DNA of 5,847 nucleotides. Origin: Gammaproteobacteria bacterium (GTDB lineage: Bacteria; Pseudomonadota; Gammaproteobacteria; HK1). The stretch is taken from the NCBI GenBank assembly GCA_013042035.1, contig JABDQX010000259.1, positions 1-5,847 on the forward strand, written 5' to 3'. Position 1 is the first letter of the stretch. Each line of letters opens with the position of its first letter. The notes beneath the pieces are model-generated. The model did no database searches, was not told where the DNA came from, and saw nothing but the letters and a program-made list of their open reading frames with translations. Of this stretch, positions 1-5,706 are shown piece after piece. A program made the translations under genes and the position numbers.

Positions 1-2015
1 CATGTACCGATGGCAAGTACGCGCACACTGTCTTCGTATTTTTCTCCTAAAAGCGCCAAAGCCCCTGCCGCCATGGCCGCCTTCAATGACATGACGCGGG
101 TTGTCACTTGGAGATTGTCCATAATCCACTCGCACACCTGCCGTTCGATGGTGTGCAGTTGTTCGGCCCGTACCGGTTCGAAATGAGAGAAATCGAAACG
201 CAACCGGTCCGGTGTCACCAGGGATCCCTTTTGCGCTACGTGATCGCCCAGCGCCTCTCGCAGGGCGGCATGCAACAAATGTGTCGCCGAATGACCGCGG
301 GCCGTGGCCGAGCGCCTTGCGGGATCCACATGGGCCTGGACACTGTCTCCGACACTGAGTGTCCCTTCGAGCACATCACCCACATGGACGATTGTTTTAC
401 CCTGGCGTTTCGTATCGACAACCGTAAATCTGGCATTGCGCGTGGATAAAACGCCACGATCCCCTGCTTGCCCACCCGATTCCCCATAAAATGGCGTGCG
501 ATCCAGTACGATCAACCCGGACATGCCTGCCGCCAGCCGATCCGTTTCTTGCCTTTCCAGGGGAGTCGCCGACGATTCCTGGTCTTCGGTCCGATCCCCC
601 GGTGGCATGGCATGGATTGCTACGATCTCGGCATCTCCGGCGATATGCTCATATCCGGTGAATTCACAAGGGCGCTCTTCGATAACGATATCCTTTAGCC
701 CTTCCGCGGTTTTGGTATTGAAGCGCCCGCCCGCCCTGGCGCGCGCCCGCTGTTTATCCATCTCACGCCCGAAGCCCGCATTGTCCAGCGAAAGGCCTCG
801 CTCACGGGCGACATCGGCGGTCAGATCCACCGGAAATCCATAGGTATCGTAGAGTCGGAACAACGTCTCGCCGGGAATGACATCATCGCGTAGTTCGCCG
901 ATGACCTGTTCCAGCATATTCATGCCTTGTTCCAAGGTCTCGGAGAATCGCTCTTCTTCCTGGCGCAGTACACGTACTATCAGATCCTGTTGTCTGACCA
1001 GTTCCGGATAGGCATCGCTCATCTCCTGGGAAAGCGTCTCTACCAGACGGAAGAAAAATGGGTTACGCACACCTAGCTGATGTCCGTGACGGATGGCGCG
1101 CCGAATGATTCTTCTCAGGACGTAGCCTCTGCCCTCGTTGGATGGAAACACGCCATCGATTATCAGGAAAGCCGAGGAGCGAATGTGGTCAGCGATGACG
1201 CGCAGGGATTTATGATCGAGAGAGTCGGTACCGACGATCTCGGCGGTCGCCGTGACGAGATGCCGGAAGAGATCGGTTTCATAGGTGCTGTGTACTCCCT
1301 GCAGGACCGCCGCCAGGCGCTCCAATCCCATCCCCGTGTCCACGGAAGGTTTTGGCAACGGGGTAAAATTGCCATCGATATCCCGATTGAACTGCATGAA
1401 CACCAGATTCCAGATCTCCACGTATCGATCACCGTCCTCGTCGGGACTGCCGGGCGGACCACCCGGTACCTCGGGTCCATGGTCATAGAAGATCTCGGAA
1501 CACGGCCCACAGGGCCCGGTTTCTCCCATGGACCAAAAGTTATCCTTGGCCCCACATCGGGAAAAACGCTCGGGTGAAATGCCAATTTCCTTTATCCAGA
1601 TATCCGCGGATTCATCGTCTTCCTCGAAAACCGTGATCCACAACCGCGCCGCTGGCAGTGCCAGCTCCTCGGTAAGAAACGTCCAGGCATGACCGATGGC
1701 CTCGCGCTTGAAATAATCACCAAAACTAAAATTGCCCAGCATCTCGAAGAACGTGTGATGGCGGGCGGTGTAGCCGACATTTTCCAGATCATTGTGTTTC
1801 CCACCCGCGCGCACGCACCGTTGACTGCTCACCGCGCGAGAAGAAGCACGGCTTTCATGGCCGAGGAATACCTCTTTGAATTGGACCATGCCCGCATTGG
1901 TAAACAACAAAGTGGGATCGTTCGCCGGCACCAGTGGGCTGCTGGGTACGATCTCGTGGCCACGGTCATGGAAAAAGCGCAGGAATGCCGCGCGGAGTGC
2001 TTTGCTGGTGATCAT
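1..2015 (-). CDS. alaS: Alanine--tRNA ligase (AlaS), 3' end outside the window
   Basis: This cytoplasmic class II synthetase activates alanine with ATP, charges tRNA-Ala, and edits Ser/Gly-tRNA-Ala. The 671 visible codons read without interruption. The class II core has RAGGKHNDLENVG (about 69-81), then HHTFFEMLGNFSFGDYF (86-102), and motif 3 around SVDTGMGLER (224-233). TPFYGESGGQ (517-526) opens the editing domain, and HSATH (H575, H579) supplies the first half of its zinc site. The rest of the editing site (the Cys of CGGTH) and the C-Ala domain lie beyond the edge, about 200 residues judging from the 876-residue E. coli enzyme. The ATG at 2015 is chosen because the following residues align with known AlaS N-termini, although no Shine-Dalgarno sequence precedes it. 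The stretch at about 470-500 looks some 15 residues longer than in E. coli. Being downstream of recA-recX is the usual gammaproteobacterial order. Confidence 0.97.
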   Translation of the reverse strand, partial: MITSKALRAAFLRFFHDRGHEIVPSSPLVPANDPTLLFTNAGMVQFKEVFLGHESRASSRAVSSQRCVRAGGKHNDLENVGYTARHHTFFEMLGNFSFGDYFKREAIGHAWTFLTEELALPAARLWITVFEEDDESADIWIKEIGISPERFSRCGAKDNFWSMGETGPCGPCSEIFYDHGPEVPGGPPGSPDEDGDRYVEIWNLVFMQFNRDIDGNFTPLPKPSVDTGMGLERLAAVLQGVHSTYETDLFRHLVTATAEIVGTDSLDHKSLRVIADHIRSSAFLIIDGVFPSNEGRGYVLRRIIRRAIRHGHQLGVRNPFFFRLVETLSQEMSDAYPELVRQQDLIVRVLRQEEERFSETLEQGMNMLEQVIGELRDDVIPGETLFRLYDTYGFPVDLTADVARERGLSLDNAGFGREMDKQRARARAGGRFNTKTAEGLKDIVIEERPCEFTGYEHIAGDAEIVAIHAMPPGDRTEDQESSATPLERQETDRLAAGMSGLIVLDRTPFYGESGGQAGDRGVLSTRNARFTVVDTKRQGKTIVHVGDVLEGTLSVGDSVQAHVDPARRSATARGHSATHLLHAALREALGDHVAQKGSLVTPDRLRFDFSHFEPVRAEQLHTIERQVCEWIMDNLQVTTRVMSLKAAMAAGALALLGEKYEDSVRVLAIGT

Positions 2016-2058
2016 GGGTAAAGTAATAGACAGGTGGTTATTCGATGTGTGAGAATCT

Positions 2059-2193
2059 CTAAAACGTCTTTAGTTCGAAATTTTGGCCGTTGGTTGTACT
2101 GATGGAATTCCCCACGGCCCGGATGGAAAAAAAGGTTTCGTGCATCAGCGCCCAAACAGATTTCGGGGCTGCCTTGTGTGTGATTACGGACAT
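2059..2193 (-). CDS. Doubtful 44-residue ORF in the recX-alaS gap
   Basis: This is an ATG-to-TAG frame in the 211-base gap between recX and alaS, in the same direction as both. It starts MSVITHKAAPKSVW and ends NFELKTF. A GGA lies about nine bases before the ATG. Third-position GC is about 60 percent by hand count, which is compatible with coding but not decisive at this length. I recognise no family, transmembrane segment or signal peptide. It could equally be a chance frame in the alaS leader. I found no convincing alaS promoter in this gap either, so alaS may be transcribed from recA-recX or from a weak promoter I cannot see. Confidence 0.17.
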   Translation of the reverse strand: MSVITHKAAPKSVWALMHETFFSIRAVGNSISTTNGQNFELKTF

Positions 2194-2226
2194 GATCTTT
2201 TTCCGAAATAACTCCGCATCACACAA

Positions 2227-2676
2227 TTACCCCAATACCTTTCGTATCTGCTCGCTCGTGAATCCTCGATACATAAGAAACCGCATCTGGCGCGCACGAT
2301 CCCGATAATCCGCAGGCTTTGTTTCACCGAAGCGTTTGTGCTTTACCTTGGCAATGCTATCGAGCCATTGCTCTTCGTCCCGTGGCAGATACCGGGCTGC
2401 CATGTCTTCATTGATACCGCGCTCGCGCAATTCGTGCCGGATCCGAATCGGTCCGTATCCGTTGGTCATGCGCCAACGCACGAAACCCTCCGTAAAACGC
2501 GCATCCGATACGAGATCTTTTTGGTGCAGTTGAGAGACAACCGCCGCGGCCAACCCTTGCTCGATTCCCTTCGCCACTAATTTGCGAGAAAGCTCCAGCG
2601 TGGAATGTTCGCGTCGGGCGAGTAGCGACAGCGCCTTTTGGCGAACCAGCGCTTCAGGTGTTGTACTACTGCCCAT
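2227..2676 (-). CDS. recX: Regulatory protein RecX, modulator of RecA
   Basis: RecX binds RecA filaments and limits their extension and activity, tempering recombination and the SOS response in the cytoplasm. The 149-residue product matches the usual size (E. coli 166; Pseudomonas about 150) and is built of helical repeats. Family hallmarks are ALSLLARREHSTLELSRKL near the N-terminus, the central GYGPIRIRHELRERGI, and the C-terminal RQMRFLMYRGFTSEQI. The open frame continues upstream to an ATG at 2817, but those 47 extra residues are encoded by the palindromic repeat and spacer and have the KARRHKDAKK character of repeat-derived sequence. The ATG at 2676 gives the normal RecX N-terminus and is preferred, though its ribosome binding site is weak (only GGA motifs 12 or more bases upstream). 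It lies 148 bases after recA and is probably co-transcribed with it. Confidence 0.93.
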   Translation of the reverse strand: MGSSTTPEALVRQKALSLLARREHSTLELSRKLVAKGIEQGLAAAVVSQLHQKDLVSDARFTEGFVRWRMTNGYGPIRIRHELRERGINEDMAARYLPRDEEQWLDSIAKVKHKRFGETKPADYRDRARQMRFLMYRGFTSEQIRKVLG

Positions 2677-2711
2677 GGATTTTGCGTTTTCCGATCCACG
2701 TTTTTCAAGTG

Positions 2712-2779
2712 TCACACGAAGACACAAAGGCACGAAGCAGCGTTTTTTCGCGTCTTTGTGTCTTCGTGCTTTCGTGTGA
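2712..2779. repeat. 68-bp imperfect palindrome of CACRAAGR octamers between recA and recX
   Basis: Two 31-base arms (2712-2742 and 2749-2779) are inverted copies with 24 of 31 positions matching, separated by a T6 tract on the plus strand (A6 in the recA-recX mRNA). Each arm begins TCACACGAA and consists of three consecutive octamers of the form CACRAAGR or close to it: CACGAAGA, CACAAAGG, CACGAAGC on the left; CACGAAAG, CACGAAGA, CACAAAGA on the complement of the right. Several mismatches are G/A transitions that allow G-U pairs in RNA. No stop codon occurs in several frames, so spurious ORFs run through it. From memory, repeats of this kind, translating as KARRHE/HEDTKA-like peptides, recur between genes in many environmental genomes; I cannot check that here. 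No T-run follows in the mRNA sense, so it is not a standard intrinsic terminator. Confidence 0.85.
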
Positions 2780-2809
2780 GTTTTTGTTTTTGGTCGCGGT
2801 TCTGCTGTG

Positions 2810-2824
2810 TCCTGCAAAGCAGGA
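2810..2824 (-). other. Perfect hairpin directly after the recA stop codon
   Basis: The sequence TCCTGC-TTT-GCAGGA (mRNA sense) forms a 6-bp stem with a 3-base loop and abuts the recA TGA with no gap. No U-tract follows, so it does not meet the usual rho-independent terminator pattern. It could stabilise the recA message 3' end or, together with the larger palindrome downstream, reduce read-through into recX. In E. coli a terminator-like structure between recA and recX is known to lower recX expression; that it works the same way here is inference. Confidence 0.4.
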
Positions 2825-3877
2825 TCATTCCACGAGCGAGGCGCTATCCTCCTCTGACGCCGCTGGTGCCGAGTTCGACGGATCCGGTTTGCTCAGCAGC
2901 TTTTCCCGAATCTTTCCCTCGATTTCTTCAGAAATTGCCGGGTTCTCTCTTAGGAAACCCCGCGCATTGTCCTTACCCTGTCCGATGCGGGTGCTGCCGT
3001 AGCTGTACCAGGTTCCCGCCTTGTTGATGAGATTGTGATCGACGCCGATGTCGATGAGCTCTCCGTGTCTCGACACGCCTTCGCCGTACAGGATATCGAA
3101 TTCCGCCTGTTTGAAGGGGGGAGCCACCTTGTTCTTGACGACCTTGACGCGCGTCTGGTTGCCGATGATGTCCTCACCCTTCTTGATCGAACCGATGCGT
3201 CGGATATCCAGACGCACCGAAGAATAAAACTTCAGCGCGTTGCCCCCCGTGGTGGTTTCCGGGCTGCCGAACATCACGCCGATCTTCATGCGGATCTGGT
3301 TGATGAATATTACCAGGGTGTTGGAGCGTTTGATGACAGAGGTGAGTTTGCGCAGCGCCTGTGACATGAGGCGCGCCTGGAGTCCCATGTGGGAGTCGCC
3401 CATATCGCCATCGAGCTCCGCCTTTGGGGTGAGTGCGGCAACGGAATCTATAACGACGACATCAATGGAACCGGAACGAACCAGCATATCGGTAATCTCC
3501 AACGCCTGTTCACCGGTATCGGGTTGGGAGACCAGCATGTTGTCGACATCGACGCCGATCTTCTCGGCATAACTGGGGTCCAGGGCATGTTCGGCATCCA
3601 CGAAGGCCGCCGTGCCGCCGGCTCTCTGGGCACAGGCGACGGCCTCCAGCGCCAGGGTGGTTTTTCCGGAGGATTCAGGCCCGTAGATCTCTATCACGCG
3701 ACCGCGCGGCAGGCCACCGACGCCAAGCGCGATGTCCAGGCCCAGGGATCCCGTGGAGATGACATCGATGTCGCGCACGGCCCGCGTATCGCCCATGCGC
3801 ATGATGGCGCCCTTGCCGAATTGTCTTTCGATTTGTGTGAGTGCCGCACTCAGTGCCCTTGTTTTGTTTTCGTCCAT
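2825..3877 (-). CDS. recA: Recombinase RecA
   Basis: RecA forms ATP-dependent filaments on single-stranded DNA, carries out strand exchange, and triggers LexA self-cleavage in the SOS response. The 350-residue protein is full length (E. coli 353). Landmarks are the N-terminal polymerisation helix (MDENKTRALSAALTQIERQF), Walker A GPESSGKT (66-73), the catalytic Glu in DAEHALD (E96), Walker B VVVIDSV (about 140-146), loop L1 with GDMGDSHMG (about 157-165), and loop L2 with VMFGSPETTTGGNAL following FINQIRMKIG (about 191-205). The acidic tail contains SEEDSASLVE. An in-frame ATG exists at 3913, but the ATG at 3877 matches known RecA N-termini and has GGGAGGA at ideal spacing, so the 12-residue longer form is rejected. 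It is transcribed from the promoter at 3933-3961 and probably continues into recX. Confidence 0.98.
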   Translation of the reverse strand: MDENKTRALSAALTQIERQFGKGAIMRMGDTRAVRDIDVISTGSLGLDIALGVGGLPRGRVIEIYGPESSGKTTLALEAVACAQRAGGTAAFVDAEHALDPSYAEKIGVDVDNMLVSQPDTGEQALEITDMLVRSGSIDVVVIDSVAALTPKAELDGDMGDSHMGLQARLMSQALRKLTSVIKRSNTLVIFINQIRMKIGVMFGSPETTTGGNALKFYSSVRLDIRRIGSIKKGEDIIGNQTRVKVVKNKVAPPFKQAEFDILYGEGVSRHGELIDIGVDHNLINKAGTWYSYGSTRIGQGKDNARGFLRENPAISEEIEGKIREKLLSKPDPSNSAPAASEEDSASLVE

Positions 3878-3882
3878 GCGCG

Positions 3883-3889
3883 TCCTCCC
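3883..3889 (-). promoter_or_regulatory. Strong ribosome binding site of recA
   Basis: On the minus strand this reads GGGAGGA, with six bases between GGAGG and the ATG at 3877. It decides the recA start: the alternative upstream ATG at 3913 has no comparable Shine-Dalgarno sequence. Confidence 0.85.
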
Positions 3890-3932
3890 GGCGAGTGTTG
3901 AGATAGGGGCCATTGATTCTTTGAATTGGCCG

Positions 3933-3961
3933 ATTATCCCATATAGGATTCAATATGTGAA
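3933..3961 (-). promoter_or_regulatory. recA sigma70-type promoter
   Basis: On the minus strand, TTCACA (3961-3956; five of six matches to TTGACA) is followed after exactly 17 bases by GATAAT (3938-3933; five of six matches to TATAAT). Transcription would start near 3926, giving a leader of about 50 bases to the recA ATG. It is the best promoter-like match found by eye upstream of recA. Confidence 0.7.
3940..3957. promoter_or_regulatory. Candidate operator: 18-bp dyad in the recA promoter spacer
   Basis: The element reads CATAT-N8-ATATG, with perfect 5-base arms and partial symmetry inside (14 of 18 positions symmetric overall). It fills the spacer between the -35 and -10 boxes of the recA promoter, where a repressor would be expected. 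The spacing resembles a LexA box (4-8-4 arms), but the arm sequence is not the CTGT/ACAG used in E. coli and Pseudomonas, and no CTGT-N8-ACAG site is present in 3878-4149. A repressor role is inferred from position and symmetry only; AT-rich spacers can be symmetric by chance. Confidence 0.35.
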
Positions 3962-3968
3962 AATCTAA

Positions 3969-3985
3969 TCCGCGTTATCCGCGGA
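3969..3985. repeat. Perfect dyad TCCGCG-N5-CGCGGA upstream of the recA promoter
   Basis: Six-base arms surround the loop TTATC, eight bases upstream of the recA -35 box in the divergent intergenic region. It may be a protein-binding site or a small transcribed hairpin; no T-run follows on either strand. I recognise no specific regulator for it. Confidence 0.4.
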
Positions 3986-4138
3986 CCAAGAAACCTCGGA
4001 GCATAACTGTGATCGTCATGCTCAACCAAAACCCCGAACGGATCGCCCACGACGCCATCGTGGCGTAATCCAAAAAGCAGGTCGAACTGTCCATCGTCAG
4101 GGGCGTCGCGAGATGCGAGTACCAACTACGGCAAAGAT
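3986..4138. other. Rest of the divergent intergenic region, no gene recognised
   Basis: This stretch lies between the recA promoter zone and the ribosome binding site of the AlbA-type gene. Short frames exist on both strands (for example a plus-strand stretch ending HDAIVA at a TAA at 4066-4068, and a minus-strand frame through 3934-4125), but none resembles a known protein. A hairpin ACGCCA-TCG-TGGCGT lies at 4052-4066 without a following T-run. I see no convincing promoter for the rightward gene here. The stretch could be a decayed remnant of an insertion. Confidence 0.4.
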
Positions 4139-4143
4139 AAGGA
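4139..4143 (+). promoter_or_regulatory. Ribosome binding site of the AlbA-type gene
   Basis: AAGGA is followed by six bases and the ATG at 4150. It supports that start, which also gives the expected N-terminus of the family. Confidence 0.7.
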
Positions 4144-4149
4144 ATCCTC

Positions 4150-5583
4150 ATGGATAATATCCATCTGCGGCAACTCATCGTCCAGGGCGAGGGCCTGCAT
4201 GTGGAGTTCAAACGCTGCCGCGACAAGCTAAACCGCAGCGTGTTCGAGTCGGTCTGCGCGTTTCTGAATCGCCACGGCGGACATCTGTTCCTCGGCGTGG
4301 CGGACGATGGTGAAATTATCGGCGTCGAGCCGGATGGCGCGGCGCAAATCGTCAGTGATTTCACGACGGCGATGAACAACCCGCAGAAGTTGTTTCCCAC
4401 CTTTTATTTGTCGCCACAAGTGGTGGGGATGGACGGCAAAACCATCGTCTATATCACTGTCCCGGAGAGTTCCCAGGTGCATCAGAGCGTGGGAAGAATT
4501 TTCGACCGCAATGACGAGGGAGACTTCGACATCAGCGCCAATACCTCGCAGGTGGCGCAACTGTATCAGCGCAAGCAGAGTATCTACACGGAAAACACGG
4601 TATATCCCTTCGTGGCATTGAGCGACCTGCGCGGGGACTTGCTGGAACGCGCCCGTATCCGGGCAAAGAATGAAAACGGTGGCTCCCATCCCTGGTTGGA
4701 GATGGATAACGCGGGATTACTGCGCAGCGCCCAGCTTTATAAGAAAGACCTGCAAACCGGCAAGGCGGGCTACACACTGGCGGCAGTGCTGCTGTTCGGC
4801 AATGACGAAACCATCCTCAACGCCCTGCCGCACCACCGCACCGACGCGATTGTGCGCCGGGTAAATCTGGATCGCTACGATGACCGCGATGACATCCGTA
4901 CCAATCTGCTCGATAGCTACGACCGCCTGATGGCCTTTGTCGCCAAACACCTGCCGGATCCCTTTTATCTGGAAGGGGATGTACGCATCAGCCTGCGTAA
5001 TAAAGTTTTCCGCGAGGCGGTCGCCAATAGCCTTATCCACCGAGAATACATTAACGCCTTCCCGGCCAGGGTGATCATCGAACAAAATCAAGTGGTGTTC
5101 AAAAACGCCAACCGGCCTTATGGGCATGGCTTGATAGACCCCGACAATTTTACCCCGTACCCGAAAAACCCGGTCATTGCCCGTGTCTTCAAGGAAATGG
5201 GCTTTGCCGATGAATTGGGTTCCGGGGTGCGTAATTTGTTCAAATACACTGCTCTTTACGCAAACGGTGAAACACCTCGGCTGTTCGAGGATGACGTATT
5301 CAGCATCCATATTCCGATTGCCGGGGAAACTACCATGCAAGCTACCATGCAAGCTGAGCCGGATACCATGCAAGATAAACGGATTGAAAATATCCTCGCG
5401 TTTTGCCGGGTACCCAGGACACGGGAAGAAATTCAAGACTATGCCGGTATCAAGAACCGGGATCACCTTAGAAGAAAAATCATCAAACCGTTACTGGAAC
5501 AAGGTTTATTGATATCGACTATTCCCGAAAAACCGACCAGCCCGAAACAAAAATATTATGCGAAGGGAGCGGAAGAGCCATGA
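4150..5583 (+). CDS. AlbA/Schlafen-like putative DNA-binding protein with RecG-like ATPase-type domain and winged helix
   Basis: This 477-residue protein belongs to the group annotated as ATP-binding or putative transcriptional regulator (COG2865-like). Residues about 10-130 form the AlbA_2/Schlafen-like domain: GEGLHVEFKR (13-22), then FESVCAFLNRHGGHLFLGVA (32-51). Residues about 285-390 match the GHKL-type 'RecG C-terminal-like' domain: FREAVANSLIHREY (287-300), the VVFKNANRP strand, KNPVIARVFKEMGFADELGSG (339-359). A TMQ-repeat linker (395-408) leads to a winged helix, with TREEIQDYAGIKNRDHLRRK (424-443), then PLLEQGLL, ending KPTSPKQKYY. No signal peptide or membrane segment is visible, so it is cytoplasmic. 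In this family such proteins often lie inside type I restriction-modification loci; the ATGA overlap with an hsdM-like start fits that. Its exact role there (regulator, or accessory DNA/RNA-binding factor) is not established, and I infer only DNA binding and nucleotide binding. Confidence 0.93.
   Translation: MDNIHLRQLIVQGEGLHVEFKRCRDKLNRSVFESVCAFLNRHGGHLFLGVADDGEIIGVEPDGAAQIVSDFTTAMNNPQKLFPTFYLSPQVVGMDGKTIVYITVPESSQVHQSVGRIFDRNDEGDFDISANTSQVAQLYQRKQSIYTENTVYPFVALSDLRGDLLERARIRAKNENGGSHPWLEMDNAGLLRSAQLYKKDLQTGKAGYTLAAVLLFGNDETILNALPHHRTDAIVRRVNLDRYDDRDDIRTNLLDSYDRLMAFVAKHLPDPFYLEGDVRISLRNKVFREAVANSLIHREYINAFPARVIIEQNQVVFKNANRPYGHGLIDPDNFTPYPKNPVIARVFKEMGFADELGSGVRNLFKYTALYANGETPRLFEDDVFSIHIPIAGETTMQATMQAEPDTMQDKRIENILAFCRVPRTREEIQDYAGIKNRDHLRRKIIKPLLEQGLLISTIPEKPTSPKQKYYAKGAEEP
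5332..5376 (+). repeat. Tandem 12-bp repeat encoding a TMQ linker
   Basis: ACCATGCAAGCT occurs twice in tandem (5332-5343 and 5344-5355) and once more with one change, ACCATGCAAGAT, at 5365-5376 after nine other bases. It encodes TMQA-TMQA-EPD-TMQD at residues 395-409, between the ATPase-type domain and the winged helix. Related proteins often carry TTQ-type repeats at the same place, so this is probably a flexible linker that varies in copy number by slippage. Units are multiples of three, so the frame is kept. Confidence 0.8.
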
Positions 5584-5690
5584 ACAACGAATCAGGCATC
5601 GTCTCCAAGCTTTGGAGGTTCGTCAACGTTTCGCGCCACGACGACGTGGGTTACGGCGATCGTGGCGATGATGGGGGCGGGCCTCGATAA
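5580..5690 (+). pseudogene. N-terminal fragment of a type I restriction-modification methyltransferase (HsdM)
   Basis: The ATG overlaps the stop of the preceding gene (ATGA), a normal sign of translational coupling, and AAGGGAG lies upstream inside that gene. The first residues, MNNESGIVSKLWRFVNV, then SRHDDVGYGD, resemble the start of HsdM proteins, typically IVSKLW(N)...VLRDDGVGYGDYVEQLTYLLFLKM. After D27 (near 5660) the expected YVEQLTYL segment is missing and the frame ends at TAA after 36 codons. A functional HsdM has roughly 500 residues with SAM-binding and NPPY/F motifs, none of which are present. I read this as the surviving 5' tip of a deleted hsdM. Assignment rests on about 25 residues recalled from the family, so it needs a search. 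The alternative is an unrelated short coupled ORF. Confidence 0.62.
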
Positions 5691-5706
5691 CCTGCCCGAT
5701 TCGGGA

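Noticed and set aside
1080..1577. 165-codon plus-strand frame, and other plus-strand frames between 108 and 2021
   Set aside because: All are antisense to alaS, whose 671 codons read continuously with family motifs throughout.
1163..1585. 140-codon minus-strand frame over alaS, possibly suggesting a frameshift
   Set aside because: Manual translation of the alaS frame across this part is continuous and shows the class II motifs; the other frame is only an overlapping shadow.
2127..2171. Possible terminator after recX: bulged stem CAGC/GCTG at 2146-2171 followed by T7 on the minus strand
   Set aside because: The stem has two bulges and the T-run begins 12 bases after it, too far for an intrinsic terminator.
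2677..2817. RecX start at the upstream ATG (2817)
   Set aside because: The added 47 residues come from the palindromic repeat and spacer and do not match RecX N-termini; the ATG at 2676 gives the normal length.
3878..3913. RecA start at the upstream ATG (3913)
   Set aside because: It would add 12 unusual residues and has no Shine-Dalgarno sequence, while the ATG at 3877 has GGGAGGA at ideal spacing and matches known RecA N-termini.
3921..3949. Divergent promoter TTGAAT-17-TAGGAT for the AlbA-type gene
   Set aside because: Only four of six matches in each box in AT-rich sequence, overlapping the better recA promoter; not strong enough to annotate.
3999..4100. CTGT occurrences in the recA upstream region as LexA half-sites
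   Set aside because: The CTGTs near 4007 and 4088 are not followed by ACAG eight bases later, so they do not form a canonical LexA box.
4717..5466. 249-codon minus-strand frame inside the AlbA-type gene
   Set aside because: It is antisense to a clearly conserved multi-domain protein and resembles no family; a shadow of the plus-strand codon pattern.
5695..5705. Palindrome CCCGA-T-TCGGG near the end of the right-edge gene as a terminator
   Set aside because: The usable stem is only 4 bp with a 3-base loop and no T-run follows on either strand.
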